Below are positions 7,338 through 16,077 of a stretch of DNA of 64,000 bases, piece after piece. Location: contig CAZCHK010000003.1 in assembly GCA_964498605.1 (NCBI GenBank), positions 20,059 through 84,058 of the forward strand, read 5' to 3'. Positions within the stretch are counted from its first letter, which is position 1. The number at the start of each line of letters is the position of its first letter. Made by a program: the position numbers and the translations under genes. Under the pieces are notes generated by a model. It searched no databases, was not told where the DNA came from, and was given only the letters and a program-made list of their open reading frames with translations. The stretch comes from JBGQAS01 sp964498605 (GTDB taxonomy: Bacteria > Chloroflexota > Anaerolineae > Anaerolineales > Anaerolineaceae).

Positions 7338-8108
7338 TTACTGACCGCCCTTCAGGTAAATTCCCCCCGGGTCCAGCTCTTCGCGCAGGATGCGCAGCTC
7401 CTCCTCCCGCGGCGGTTCGGTCTCGCGCATCTTTGGCAGCGCTTTGAGGTCCCAGCCGGTGTTTTCACGCATCTGCTCCAGGGTTCGCCCGGGGTGAAGC
7501 GCGGCTGCCACAAGCTCGCCGCTCTCATCGGGTTCCAGCAAACCCAGATCGGTGACCACGGCAATGGGGCCTTTTCCTCTCACGCCGGCAGCTTCCCGCT
7601 CAGCCCTGCCAGATAAGTATCCGGCCGATGTGCCAAAATCCACCTTTTCCGGAAAGCGTCGCTTCTGGTGCGGAGTCATGATGTAGCAGCGGTTCGCCCA
7701 GGCGGCGATTTCCTGTGAGCCGCCCGAACCAGGCAGGCGGACTTTGGGATGGGCGTATTCGCCAATCACAGTCGCGTTGATGTTGCCAAATCGATCGATC
7801 TGCGCCCCGCCCAGAAAACCCACATCCACATTTCCCCGCTGCAGATAAAACGAAAAGATGTCGTACATGCTGCAGACCGCGGTGGAGCCGCTGACCAGGG
7901 TCGGATCGCCGATCGACAGCGGAAGGCGTGCCGGGCGTGCCCCGATCACACCCGCTTCGTAGATCATCTGCAGGTTCGGCGCGTGCGTGCGCATTGCAAG
8001 GTTGCAGGCAAGATTGGGGATACCCACACCCACGAACACCCTGTCGCCGTCTCTCAGCAGCCTTGAGGCGTTGATGCACATCAGTTCAGAACTGGTATAG
8101 GTTGCCAT
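7338..8108 (-). CDS. CoA-transferase family I, beta subunit (GctB-like)
   Basis: The protein has 256 residues from the ATG at 8108, which has GAGGAAAC just upstream; longer in-frame starts at 8141 and 8126 overlap the alpha gene and are less likely. The segment MIYEAGVIGARPARLP carries the catalytic glutamate region of family I CoA-transferase beta chains, and LGGAQIDRFGNINATVIG and GSGGSQEIAAW are typical conserved blocks. Together with the alpha chain it should move CoA between a dicarboxylic or 3-oxo acid and an acyl-CoA. The alpha gene ends 19 bp before this start, so they form one operon. Confidence 0.85.
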   Translation of the reverse strand: MATYTSSELMCINASRLLRDGDRVFVGVGIPNLACNLAMRTHAPNLQMIYEAGVIGARPARLPLSIGDPTLVSGSTAVCSMYDIFSFYLQRGNVDVGFLGGAQIDRFGNINATVIGEYAHPKVRLPGSGGSQEIAAWANRCYIMTPHQKRRFPEKVDFGTSAGYLSGRAEREAAGVRGKGPIAVVTDLGLLEPDESGELVAAALHPGRTLEQMRENTGWDLKALPKMRETEPPREEELRILREELDPGGIYLKGGQ

Positions 8109-8127
8109 GTTTCCTCTATCGACCATG

Positions 8128-9030
8128 TTAGTAATCCCCATAATTGACCGGGGCTGCCATGCGGGATTTAACGCTCAGCCTTTTGTGCGTCTCATCCCCG
8201 AGCTTCTTCCAATACTCCGCGCGGTCTTTCAGCCCGTACACCCACTCCTGCATCCAGCTTTCAGTGGATTGCGCTGTTTCACTGATCTTGTCCCATTCCA
8301 GGTAAAACCTGTTGTCGCGGTCATAATACCCCTGGGTGTAGGACGGATGGGCGCAGTACGGCACCTCCACCACGGCATCGACGATGAATTCCGGGATCAG
8401 CGTCCGATTGGGATCTGACCGGATGACGCTTTCGTCAACGATCTCCTCAGCGGTAACGATGACACGCCTGGACGCGAAGGCGGCTTCCTTCTGCTCACCG
8501 ATAATGCCCCAGATGTGCGCGTTGCCCTGCGCGTCACAGCGCTGCACATGCACGATGGCGACATCGGGATTGAGGGGGGGCACAACCACGACTTCCCTGC
8601 CCGAGTAGGGATCCACCACGCGTTTGATGTTGGGATTGTTCTTCTCCAGGTCCACGGCAGCGGTCTGGTTCATGGGGATGAACGGCATGCCTGTCGCTCC
8701 AGCCTGCAGCCGGGAGATCATCCCGTAATGGGAGTACTCCTCCCAGGCCAGTTTGCCTGACTCCGTGGCTGCGCGGACAATCCGCAGCGAACCCACGCCC
8801 GGATTACCCATGTACGAGAAGACGATCTTGGATGCGCATCCAGCAGCCACCATCTGATCGTAGATCAGATCGGGCGTGGCGCGCGCCAGGGTGAGGTTTT
8901 TCCTTCCCTGGCGGATGATCTCATGGCCGGCGGCGAACGGGATCATGTGAGTAAATCCAGCCGCGTACAGGCAATCGCCATCCCTGACAAATTGCTGGAC
9001 AGCCTCTTTGAGTGAGCAGGTCTTTTTCAT
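8128..9030 (-). CDS. CoA-transferase family I, alpha subunit (GctA-like)
   Basis: The protein has 300 residues. It shows the alpha-chain pattern of glutaconate/3-oxoacid CoA-transferases: SLKEAVQQFVRDGDCLYAAGFTHMIP, then HEIIRQGRKNLTLARATPD and FSYMGNPGVGSL. I chose the ATG at 9030, which has AGGAAG upstream; a TTG at 9060 overlaps a TATAAT box and would lie at the start of transcription. Substrate cannot be told. Fermentative amino-acid breakdown (glutamate via glutaconate) and beta-ketoacid activation both use this family. No dehydratase or decarboxylase gene lies nearby to decide between them. Confidence 0.85.
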   Translation of the reverse strand: MKKTCSLKEAVQQFVRDGDCLYAAGFTHMIPFAAGHEIIRQGRKNLTLARATPDLIYDQMVAAGCASKIVFSYMGNPGVGSLRIVRAATESGKLAWEEYSHYGMISRLQAGATGMPFIPMNQTAAVDLEKNNPNIKRVVDPYSGREVVVVPPLNPDVAIVHVQRCDAQGNAHIWGIIGEQKEAAFASRRVIVTAEEIVDESVIRSDPNRTLIPEFIVDAVVEVPYCAHPSYTQGYYDRDNRFYLEWDKISETAQSTESWMQEWVYGLKDRAEYWKKLGDETHKRLSVKSRMAAPVNYGDY

Positions 9031-9059
9031 GGTGCTTCCTGTGAGAAGAATATGGGTCA

Positions 9060-9065
9060 ATTATA
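9060..9065 (-). promoter_or_regulatory. -10 box of the CoA-transferase operon
   Basis: A consensus TATAAT on the minus strand lies 29 bp upstream of the chosen alpha-subunit start. The -35 region has no good match. Confidence 0.5.
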
Positions 9066-9123
9066 ACCATCCGCACGCGTCCTGGCATCAGGATGAATGT
9101 AAGGCGGCTGGCGGATCAAACGC

Positions 9124-9435
9124 TTAACTACGGTCAAAACTCAGGAAGGAGTGCTCCTCTACACTCGGGTGCAGTGGATCGAGCATAGAATGAAAACGCT
9201 CCTGCAGTACTTTCCCGCGTGTTTCGGTCTGCAGGCCTGCAGCGACTTTTTCATACGCTTCCTTATCCTCATAATACTGGATCTCCATCCAGGAAGCAGG
9301 GTGCGTCTCGTCCCGCAGCAGCTCTATCTCAACCCTGGCGTGCTTCTGGTACAGCGCGTCAAGTTGTTCCTGCAGCGTCAGAAACTCCTCCATCCGCCCG
9401 TCCTGCAACGTGTATTTCAGTAACTTGATGTACAT
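9124..9435 (-). CDS. Small dimeric alpha/beta-barrel-like protein, function unknown
   Basis: The protein has 103 residues from the ATG at 9435, which has GGGAGG nine bases upstream. The pattern of strands and helices (MYIKLLKYTL, helix with Leu-Gln repeats, VEIELLRDE, SWMEIQYYEDKEAYEKVAAGL) resembles the dimeric ferredoxin-like barrels such as ABM/EthD/YciI-type proteins. No catalytic residues can be assigned. It is divergent from gatC with 49 bp between the start codons, so the two genes share a promoter region. Confidence 0.65.
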   Translation of the reverse strand: MYIKLLKYTLQDGRMEEFLTLQEQLDALYQKHARVEIELLRDETHPASWMEIQYYEDKEAYEKVAAGLQTETRGKVLQERFHSMLDPLHPSVEEHSFLSFDRS

Positions 9436-9472
9436 CAGGTGCCTCCCGTCTGATTGTAATCGACAAGTCCTG

Positions 9473-9478
9473 TATAAT
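9473..9478 (+). promoter_or_regulatory. -10 box of leaderless gatCA promoter
   Basis: TATAAT at 9473-9478 is followed by six bases (ACCTGC) and the ATG of gatC at 9485. No ribosome-binding sequence fits in between, so translation probably begins at the 5' end of the mRNA. Confidence 0.6.
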
Positions 9479-9484
9479 ACCTGC

Positions 9485-9781
9485 ATGGCTTTGAGCAAAA
9501 AAGAGGTCGAACACATTGCCGCGCTGGCACGCCTGGAATTGAGCGCGCAGGAACTGGATCAATTCCGGGTGCAGCTTTCAGCCATCCTGGATCACATGCG
9601 GCAGCTTTCCCAGGTTGACACATCTAGTGTCACCCCGAAGGATGCTTCCCTGGATGAGAATCGCCTGCGTGCCGACGAGGTGAGCCCGCCGCTTCCACTT
9701 CCAGAAGTGCTTGGCAACGCCAGGCATACCCGCGACGGACAGTTCCGCGTACCGGGCATTTTCAAGGATACGGATGCCTGA
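9485..9781 (+). CDS. gatC: Asp-tRNA(Asn)/Glu-tRNA(Gln) amidotransferase subunit C
   Basis: The protein has 98 residues, the usual size. The GatC pattern is clear: KKEVEHIAALARLELSAQEL, then QLSAILDHMRQLSQVDTSSV and a C-terminal DGQFRVPGIF. GatC holds the GatA and GatB subunits together in the complex that converts mischarged Glu-tRNA(Gln) or Asp-tRNA(Asn) to the correct amide. gatA follows with an 8-bp overlap. gatB is not in the window. A tRNA-Gln gene lies at 30659-30729, consistent with use of this pathway but not proof. The ATG directly follows a TATAAT box, so the message is likely leaderless. Confidence 0.95.
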   Translation: MALSKKEVEHIAALARLELSAQELDQFRVQLSAILDHMRQLSQVDTSSVTPKDASLDENRLRADEVSPPLPLPEVLGNARHTRDGQFRVPGIFKDTDA

Positions 9782-11243
9782 CCTGACCAGCCTCAGCGTG
9801 CGTGAGGCACTCACGCATCTGCGCAGCAGGACCTGTTCCAGCGTGGAACTGACGCAGGCACACCTCAAGCGAATTGGGCAGCTGGAACCAGAACTGCACG
9901 CCTTCATCACACTGACCCCCGAACTGGCGCTTCAGGCTGCCAGGCAGGCGGATGAGATGCGATCCGGATCGACTGATCTTGAATCCCTGCCCGGGCTGCT
10001 CGGACTTCCCATCGCCATCAAGGACCTGTTAACGCTGAAAGGCGTGCGCTGTACCTGTGGTTCGAAGATCCTGGAAGATTTCAAGCCGCCCTACACCGCC
10101 ACCACCGTAGGCAGATTGCAGAACGCAGGTGTCGTGATCCTGGGGAAAACCAATCTGGATGAGTTTGCCATGGGTTCATCCACGGAAAACTCCGCTTACG
10201 GCGTGACGCGCAACCCGTGGAAGCCATCCCACGTCCCCGGCGGCTCCTCGGGGGGGTCGGCCGCTGCCACTGCCGCCAGGCTGGCACCAGCTGCCGTGGG
10301 AACCGATACCGGCGGCAGCATCAGGCAACCTGCCTCTTACTGCGGCTTGACTGGCATAAAACCCACGTACGGCCGCACCTCCCGATACGGGCTGGTGGCT
10401 TACGGCTCTTCGCTGGATACCGTTGGATTATTCGCCCGCACGGCAGAGGATGCGGCCATGCTGCTGGAACATGCGGCGGGTCATGATCCCATGGACGCAA
10501 CCACCAGCCGACTGCCGGTCCCCGCCTACACCACCAGATTGAACAGTGATCCGCGCGGAATACGCATCGGGATCCCGAGTGAGTTCTTCATCAAAGGCAT
10601 GCAGGCGGATGTCGAACAGGCTGTCCGCAAAGCCATCCTGGACCTGGAAGCGCTCGGGGCCATCACGGTCGAGATCAGCCTGCCGCACACATCCTTCGCC
10701 CTGCCGGTATACTACATCCTTGCCACAGCCGAAGCTTCCGCCAACCTCGCGCGCTACGATGGGGTGCGCTTTGGCTGCCAGCCGGAAAGCGCCTCCTGGC
10801 AGGAGCTGTTCGAGCGCTCGCGCGGGAAGGCATTCGGTCCCGAGGTCAAACGGCGCATCATGCTTGGCACGTACGCTCTTTCTGCAGGTTACTACGACGC
10901 CTATTATGGACAGGCCCAGAAAGTGCGCCGCCTCATCCGGCAGGATTTCCTGCAGGCATTTGAGAAGGTGGATGTGATCGCCGCCCCGGTCGCCCCGACC
11001 ACCGCCTTCAAGATCGGTGAACACACGGGTGATCCACTGGCGATGTACCTGGAGGATGTCTTCACGCTCCCGGCCAACCTGGCCGGCTTGCCGGGGCTGG
11101 CTTTTCCGGTAGGTTTTGACGCGCAGGGATTGCCCATCGGGATGCAGTTGATGGGCCGCCATTTTGAAGAACAGACCCTTTTCAACGCCGCACACGCCTA
11201 TCAGCAGATCACGGATTGGCACAAGCGCGAGCCCCAACTGTAA
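9774..11243 (+). CDS. gatA: Asp-tRNA(Asn)/Glu-tRNA(Gln) amidotransferase subunit A
   Basis: The protein has 489 residues from the ATG at 9774, matching the family (about 485). It is an amidase-signature enzyme with the Ser-cisSer-Lys triad visible: Lys in LPIAIKDLL, the glycine/serine-rich loop PGGSSGGSAAA, and Ser in GTDTGGSIRQPAS. It releases ammonia from glutamine for GatB. The start overlaps the last codons of gatC, so translation is coupled. No terminator is seen directly after it; the next gene has its own promoter-like box. Confidence 0.96.
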   Translation: MPDLTSLSVREALTHLRSRTCSSVELTQAHLKRIGQLEPELHAFITLTPELALQAARQADEMRSGSTDLESLPGLLGLPIAIKDLLTLKGVRCTCGSKILEDFKPPYTATTVGRLQNAGVVILGKTNLDEFAMGSSTENSAYGVTRNPWKPSHVPGGSSGGSAAATAARLAPAAVGTDTGGSIRQPASYCGLTGIKPTYGRTSRYGLVAYGSSLDTVGLFARTAEDAAMLLEHAAGHDPMDATTSRLPVPAYTTRLNSDPRGIRIGIPSEFFIKGMQADVEQAVRKAILDLEALGAITVEISLPHTSFALPVYYILATAEASANLARYDGVRFGCQPESASWQELFERSRGKAFGPEVKRRIMLGTYALSAGYYDAYYGQAQKVRRLIRQDFLQAFEKVDVIAAPVAPTTAFKIGEHTGDPLAMYLEDVFTLPANLAGLPGLAFPVGFDAQGLPIGMQLMGRHFEEQTLFNAAHAYQQITDWHKREPQL

Positions 11244-11274
11244 TGATTCACTCATCCTCCCGATAGAGGGGTGA

Positions 11275-11280
11275 TAGAAT
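11275..11280 (+). promoter_or_regulatory. Possible -10 box of the M3 peptidase gene
   Basis: TAGAAT at 11275-11280 lies 30 bp before the ATG, and an AAAGGA ribosome site lies between them. The -35 region is weak. Confidence 0.4.
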
Positions 11281-11310
11281 TATCTTTATTCCCAAGAAAG
11301 GATCCTTCTC

Positions 11311-13014
11311 ATGTCCATACCTGTACCGCAAAAACCTGCCGAACTGATCAAACTTGGCTGGTCTGATCTGCTGCCCTATTTTATTGAGCTGGAAAACCAG
11401 GAGTTGACCGCCCAAAATGTGCATGCCTGGCTGGCTGACTGGTCACGCCTGTCTGAAGTGGTTGACGAGATCTATCAGCGCCTGTACGTGGAGCATACAC
11501 TTCACACGGACGACGAGGAAGCTGAAAAGAAGTACAACGCTTTCCTGGAGAACATCTACCCGCATTCGATGGACCAGGAGCAGAAGCTGAAGGAAAAGCT
11601 GCTCGCCAGCAAACTGGAACCCGCAGGATTTGAGATCCCGCTGCGCAACATGCGCGCGGAAGCTGATCTGTACAGCCCGGATAATTCCAAGCTGATCGGC
11701 GAGGAGCATAAGCTCGCGTCTGTGTACGAAAAGATTGTGGGGGCCCAGACCGTGCAGTGGGAAGGCAAAGAATTGACCGTCATGCAGTTGAAACCGATCT
11801 TCCAGGACCCCGACCGCAGCAGGCGCGAGCAAGCCTGGCGCCTTTCCATGGAACGCCAGCTGGCGGACCGCGCAGCGATCAATGCCAACTGGAAAAAGCT
11901 GTTGGCGTTGAGGCTGCAGATCGCCAGGAATGCCAAAAAGGCCGATTACCGCGCCTGGTCGTGGCAGCAAAAACTGCGCTTCGATTACACCCCCGATGAT
12001 GCGAAAAATTTCCTGAACGCCATCGAAAAAGCAGTGGTACCGGTCGCTGCCAGACGCTATGAGAAACGCCGCGCACGTCTGGGCGTGGACAGCCTGCGGC
12101 CGTGGGATGTAAGCGTTGACCCCCTTCACCGCCCCGCCCTCAAACCGTACCGTACAGCGGGTGAACTGATCCAAAAAACATTGAGCGTCTATTACGCGGT
12201 GGATTCCGCGCTGGGTGATAACCTGAAGTACATGATCGACCACGAGCTGATGGACGTGGAGAATCGCAAAGGAAAGGCTCCAGGCGCATATTGCACCGGT
12301 TTTTCTACCATCCGCAAGCCGTTCATCTTCCACAACGCTGTTGGCCTGCACGATTGCGTGCAAACCATGCTTCACGAAGGCGGTCATGCCATGCATGTCT
12401 TCGAATCCGCTGTGCTGCCGTATTTCCACCAAATGAACGTGCCGATGGAATTTGCCGAGGTCGCGTCCATGGGAATGGAGCTCCTCGCCTCGCCGTACCT
12501 GGAATCTGAAAAGGGAGGTTTCTACGACGAGAAAGATGCCGCCCGGGCGCGTATCGAGCATCTGGAATCCAACATCAATTTCTGGCCTTACATGGCGGTT
12601 GTGGACGCCTTCCAGCATTGGGTCTACGAGAATCCTGAAAAAGCTGCCGATCCCGCCAACTGCGACGCCGCCTGGGGCGACCGGTGGGACCGCTTCATGC
12701 AGGGAGTCGACTGGTCGGGTTTTGAAGAAGCCAAAGTGACCGGGTGGCATCGCAAACTGCACATCCACGAGATCCCCTTCTACTACATCGAGTACGGCCT
12801 GGCGCAGCTTGGCGCTGTGCAGATCTGGTCGAACGCGATGAAAGATCAGGGAAAAGCAGTCGCGGATTACCGCCGCGCCCTCAGTCTGGGAGGTTCAGCG
12901 ACCCTGCCCGAGCTGTTCAAAACCGCCGGGGCACGCCTGGCTTTCGATGCCGAACTGCTGGGAGAAATGACCAGCCTGATGGAATCCAAGATCGAGGAGT
13001 ACGAAAAGATCTAG
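11311..13014 (+). CDS. M3-family oligoendopeptidase
   Basis: The protein has 567 residues. The zinc site HEGGHAMHVF (HExxH) lies at about residues 355-364, and the third ligand Glu follows in FAEVASMGMELL. The surrounding FHNAVGLHDCVQTMLHEGGH and PEKAADP... regions are typical of the PepF/M3B oligoendopeptidases. The protein has no signal peptide, so it should degrade short peptides in the cytoplasm. This fits with the peptide ABC transporter, M29 and M20 peptidases elsewhere in the window. It is a single gene with a ribosome-binding site and a strong terminator. Confidence 0.93.
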   Translation: MSIPVPQKPAELIKLGWSDLLPYFIELENQELTAQNVHAWLADWSRLSEVVDEIYQRLYVEHTLHTDDEEAEKKYNAFLENIYPHSMDQEQKLKEKLLASKLEPAGFEIPLRNMRAEADLYSPDNSKLIGEEHKLASVYEKIVGAQTVQWEGKELTVMQLKPIFQDPDRSRREQAWRLSMERQLADRAAINANWKKLLALRLQIARNAKKADYRAWSWQQKLRFDYTPDDAKNFLNAIEKAVVPVAARRYEKRRARLGVDSLRPWDVSVDPLHRPALKPYRTAGELIQKTLSVYYAVDSALGDNLKYMIDHELMDVENRKGKAPGAYCTGFSTIRKPFIFHNAVGLHDCVQTMLHEGGHAMHVFESAVLPYFHQMNVPMEFAEVASMGMELLASPYLESEKGGFYDEKDAARARIEHLESNINFWPYMAVVDAFQHWVYENPEKAADPANCDAAWGDRWDRFMQGVDWSGFEEAKVTGWHRKLHIHEIPFYYIEYGLAQLGAVQIWSNAMKDQGKAVADYRRALSLGGSATLPELFKTAGARLAFDAELLGEMTSLMESKIEEYEKI

Positions 13015-13045
13015 GTAGTCGAACATACATCTACCAGTCCAATCC

Positions 13046-13073
13046 AGAGCAAACGATCCCGTTTGCTCTTTTT
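13046..13073 (+). terminator. Terminator of the M3 peptidase gene
   Basis: A perfect 10-bp stem (AGAGCAAACG with CGTTTGCTCT) with loop ATCC is followed by TTTTT. Confidence 0.9.
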
Positions 13074-13091
13074 CGTGCGCGAACAAGTGGT

Positions 13092-14000
13092 TCAATCAAA
13101 TTCTTCGCTGGTGCCTGCCGGCCACAGCGGGTAGAACATGGACCACTGATCCGGGTACCGGGAAATGAACACCTCACCCGCGGCGATGACCCGCTCCGCG
13201 TTGCTTAAAATCTCTTCGCGAGCATCACCTCCCGCTTCCATCTCGATCGCTTCACTGCATTCCATCATGTACTTACCGAATGCATCTTTGTGAATCACCA
13301 CGACGCGCACGCAGGCATGGACCTTGAGCGCCAGCTTCACATAGAATACCGGCACCTCGGCGGGGTGTCCAAAGAACCTCGGAGCGTAGCCGCAGCCCGG
13401 GTTGGGTCGGTCCAGGCCCGTGAGCACGGTACCGTTTCGCTGCAATAATTCCCGCGCCTGGGTCAGCGCTGCAGGTGAGATGGGGGTGATGTTCAATCCC
13501 TGCTGCTTTCTGAGCAGGTTCTGCCACCGGTACGCGTTGTTGAGATTCGGGTAGGACAAGATCTGCACGGGCAGTCCAAACAGGGCAATGGCGTACCCGG
13601 CCAGGTCGATCGGTCCGATGTGCGGCGCCACGAATATGGTGGCGCTGCGTTCGCGCATGCAGTCGTGCAGGACCTGCTCAAACCCGGGCGAGAAGCACAC
13701 CAATGCACGTACTTTTTGAGGGCGGCGCAGATTGTGATAAAAATCGAACAGGAACGCTGCCTGGTTGACAAAGACCTGGCGCGTCTTCTCCTCCAGCTGC
13801 CGGGGGTTTTCGTTTGGCAGCGCAAGGCGCAAATTGGAGCGCACCGCGCGATATACTGTGCTTGTTTTTCGCAAGGCCATGCCGCGGGCTGCCACTCCCG
13901 CGATCGCCCGCCCCAGCCGCTCAGGAAGCAGTGATCCAATGGCCAGGGCCGATCCCATGCCAAACGCACTGTTGATGAACCGCAATATTCCCTTTCCCAT
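13092..14000 (-). CDS. LpxL/HtrB-like lysophospholipid acyltransferase
   Basis: The protein has 302 residues. The acyltransferase motif HIGPID (His-x4-Asp) sits in APHIGPIDLAGYA at about residues 126-131. A second block (ELLQRNGTVLTGLDRPNPG) and FYVKLALKVHACVRVVV fit the family that includes LpxL/HtrB and PIM acyltransferases. The N-terminus has a hydrophobic segment for membrane association. The window shows no lipid A genes and Chloroflexota generally lack LPS, so acylation of a glycolipid or phosphatidylinositol-mannoside-like lipid is more likely. The start has a GGCAGG site. It is monocistronic and convergent with the M3 peptidase gene. Confidence 0.8.
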   Translation of the reverse strand: MGKGILRFINSAFGMGSALAIGSLLPERLGRAIAGVAARGMALRKTSTVYRAVRSNLRLALPNENPRQLEEKTRQVFVNQAAFLFDFYHNLRRPQKVRALVCFSPGFEQVLHDCMRERSATIFVAPHIGPIDLAGYAIALFGLPVQILSYPNLNNAYRWQNLLRKQQGLNITPISPAALTQARELLQRNGTVLTGLDRPNPGCGYAPRFFGHPAEVPVFYVKLALKVHACVRVVVIHKDAFGKYMMECSEAIEMEAGGDAREEILSNAERVIAAGEVFISRYPDQWSMFYPLWPAGTSEEFD

Positions 14001-14169
14001 GCTGCCTGCCTATCTGTTTAACCAATTACACGCAATTTGGTTGCATGAATTCCCTTTGGATTCAGCGAATGTCCATGCATGAAGGCAAATATGACCGGAT
14101 CACTCCATATCTCCTTTCAATATCGGGGTGTTAATACATACATAACTTTTGTGCTCAGAGGTGAGAAGA

Positions 14170-14784
14170 ATGCTACCCAATATACTCTGTATCGCAGGGG
14201 GATTCATTTCTGGAAGTATTCCGTTTTCACTCCTGCTTGGCAGACTTGTCTCCAGCAAGGACATCCGCACGGTTGGTGACGGCAATCCCGGCGCGGCCAA
14301 CGCGTGGAAAGCTGGCGGCTGGAGAAGCGGTCTGCCGGCAATGATCCTGGATATCAGCAAAGGTTTCCTGCCAGTATACCTGGCTGTTCATGTCGGTCAT
14401 CTGGAAGGATGGGCATTGTTACCCATCGCCCTGGCACCAATCCTGGGGCACGCTTTTTCCCCTCTCCTGCGATTCAAAGGGGGGAAAGCCATCGGCGTCT
14501 CAGGTGGCGTCTGGCTTGCCCTGGCAGGGTTGGAGCCAATTGTGGTATTTGGTGTTTTCACGCTGGTGATGCTGGTGTTTCAGCCTGAGCACGCCTGGTG
14601 CGTGGTGGTGGGCATGTCCTGCCTCGCCTTCTACTGGATCGTCGCGCAGGCTGACCTGCCATTGACTCTCACCGCGGCTGGCAACCTGCTCATCCTTGCC
14701 TGGAAGCACCGCCATGAACTGCTCAGGCCCATTTTACTGAGACAGTGGGTGAAAAACCTCCTGCTTCGCGCCCGGAGTTCATAA
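14170..14784 (+). CDS. plsY: Acyl-phosphate glycerol-3-phosphate acyltransferase
   Basis: The protein has 204 residues from the ATG at 14170, which has GAGGTGAG upstream. PlsY motifs are present: SGSIPFSLLLGRL near the N-terminus, GDGNPGAANAWK (the GNPGAtN phosphate loop), LDISKGFLPV, and GHAFSPLLRFKGGKAIG. It makes lysophosphatidic acid from acyl-phosphate and glycerol-3-phosphate, the first step of phospholipid synthesis. Five or so TM helices are visible. The next gene starts within its stop codon (TAATG), so both are translated together. Confidence 0.93.
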   Translation: MLPNILCIAGGFISGSIPFSLLLGRLVSSKDIRTVGDGNPGAANAWKAGGWRSGLPAMILDISKGFLPVYLAVHVGHLEGWALLPIALAPILGHAFSPLLRFKGGKAIGVSGGVWLALAGLEPIVVFGVFTLVMLVFQPEHAWCVVVGMSCLAFYWIVAQADLPLTLTAAGNLLILAWKHRHELLRPILLRQWVKNLLLRARSS

Positions 14785-15947
14785 TGCCTTTTATCGATTT
14801 TTTCTTCTTGATTATGCTCATCCTGGTATTTGCCGGTGTTCTGATATCGCTGTCAAACGCGTTCTGGCTGAAACGCCTGGATGATTTTAACAGCACGGAA
14901 TCATCCAGTATGCCGCTGGTGTCCATTCTCGTTCCTGCCCGCAACGAGGAGCGGAATATCGCTGCCTGCCTGAAATCCCTGCTCGCGCAGGATTATCCAA
15001 ATTTCGAGGTGATCGTGTTGGACGATCATTCCACCGATGAGACAGCTCTTATCCTGGCCGACCTGCTGCGCGATCATTCCAAGATACAAGTTCTCCAGGG
15101 GAAAACGCTCCCTGCGGGTTGGCCAGGAAAACACTGGGCCTGTCATCAGCTCTCCCAGGCTGCCAGGGGTGAATTGCTGCTCTTCACTGATGCAGATACA
15201 CGCCATGCCCCCCAGACGCTGCGCCGCGCCGTGATAGGAATGCAGAAGGAAGGGGCGGACCTCCTTTCCGCGCTCCCACGCCAGGAGGTGGTTTCCTGGA
15301 GCGAAAAACTGATCGTGCCTTTCATGAACTGGGCGATTCACAGTTATCTGCCACTGCGGCTGGCCCAGAGGATGCAGCTGCCGTTTTTCTCCCTGACAAT
15401 CGGCCAGTTCATGCTTTTCCGCAAAGAAGCATTCGCCGCGGTGGGTGGATTCACATCAGCCACGCATAACGTGAATGACGATGTGGCCCTGGGCAGAGCA
15501 ATCATATCCAATGGATATGAGTGGCGTTTAATGAACGGTGCCCGATACATCAGCTGCCGGATGTACCACAACCTTTCCGAAATCCTCAACGGCTTCAGCA
15601 AGAACGTGTTTGGATTTTTTAACTACTGTATTCTTCCATTTGTAGCCATTTTCCTCTTCGCCACGCTGGCTTTCCTGGAACCGCTGTGGGCGGTCAGCAA
15701 CCATGCCCTGGGGGGCATCGTTTCAGAACGGGCAGCCGACTACGCCTGGCTGGCGGTGATCGGTGCGTTATTGCTGTTCGGGATCGCCTATATCCGGCTG
15801 CGCATCCCAATCTACCTGGTTCCGCTTTACCCTTTGACCATCTTCCTGTTCACCCTGGTCGCTTTACGTTCCATGATCTTCAGCCTGACCGGCAGGGCTT
15901 CCTGGAAGGACCGCGAACTGGGAAAAAGCAGCGTGCGCTGGTTTTGA
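14784..15947 (+). CDS. Family 2 membrane glycosyltransferase
   Basis: The protein has 387 residues. An N-terminal TM helix (about 3-25) is followed by a GT-A domain: VSILVPARNEERNIAAC, VIVLDDHSTDET, and the metal-binding DAD in LLFTDADTRH at about residues 138-146. A segment FNDD-like acceptor motif (THNVNDDVALGRAI) follows. Two or three TM helices close the protein. The layout is like hopanoid-associated HpnB and carotenoid glycosyltransferases (CruC). Coupling to plsY suggests a lipid acceptor, so a glycolipid synthase is my best guess. The exact substrate is unknown. Confidence 0.82.
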   Translation: MPFIDFFFLIMLILVFAGVLISLSNAFWLKRLDDFNSTESSSMPLVSILVPARNEERNIAACLKSLLAQDYPNFEVIVLDDHSTDETALILADLLRDHSKIQVLQGKTLPAGWPGKHWACHQLSQAARGELLLFTDADTRHAPQTLRRAVIGMQKEGADLLSALPRQEVVSWSEKLIVPFMNWAIHSYLPLRLAQRMQLPFFSLTIGQFMLFRKEAFAAVGGFTSATHNVNDDVALGRAIISNGYEWRLMNGARYISCRMYHNLSEILNGFSKNVFGFFNYCILPFVAIFLFATLAFLEPLWAVSNHALGGIVSERAADYAWLAVIGALLLFGIAYIRLRIPIYLVPLYPLTIFLFTLVALRSMIFSLTGRASWKDRELGKSSVRWF

Positions 15948-16039
15948 TATATCCGTACATGACATTCAAAATGCGATGCGAAGGACTCCAGCGCGGTGTT
16001 TTCCTGTCTGCTTTTCATTTTGAATTAACCTTGCGATTT

Positions 16040-16045
16040 TATAAT
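16040..16045 (+). promoter_or_regulatory. -10 box of the M29 aminopeptidase gene
   Basis: A TATAAT hexamer lies 32 bp before the ATG at 16078; a GAGGAG ribosome site (16063-16068) lies between. The AT-rich -35 region is not consensus. Confidence 0.5.
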
Positions 16046-16077
16046 TACGCCAGAAAATACCTGAGGAGTGAAAAAAC

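Noticed and set aside
10428..11255. Open frame of 275 codons antisense to gatA
   Set aside because: gatA is beyond doubt; the antisense frame shows no domain.
11443..12768. Long open frame of 441 codons on the minus strand, antisense to the M3 peptidase gene
   Set aside because: It is a shadow of a clearly real gene with intact HExxH; the antisense protein is His/Val/Phe-rich with no recognisable domain or ribosome-binding site.
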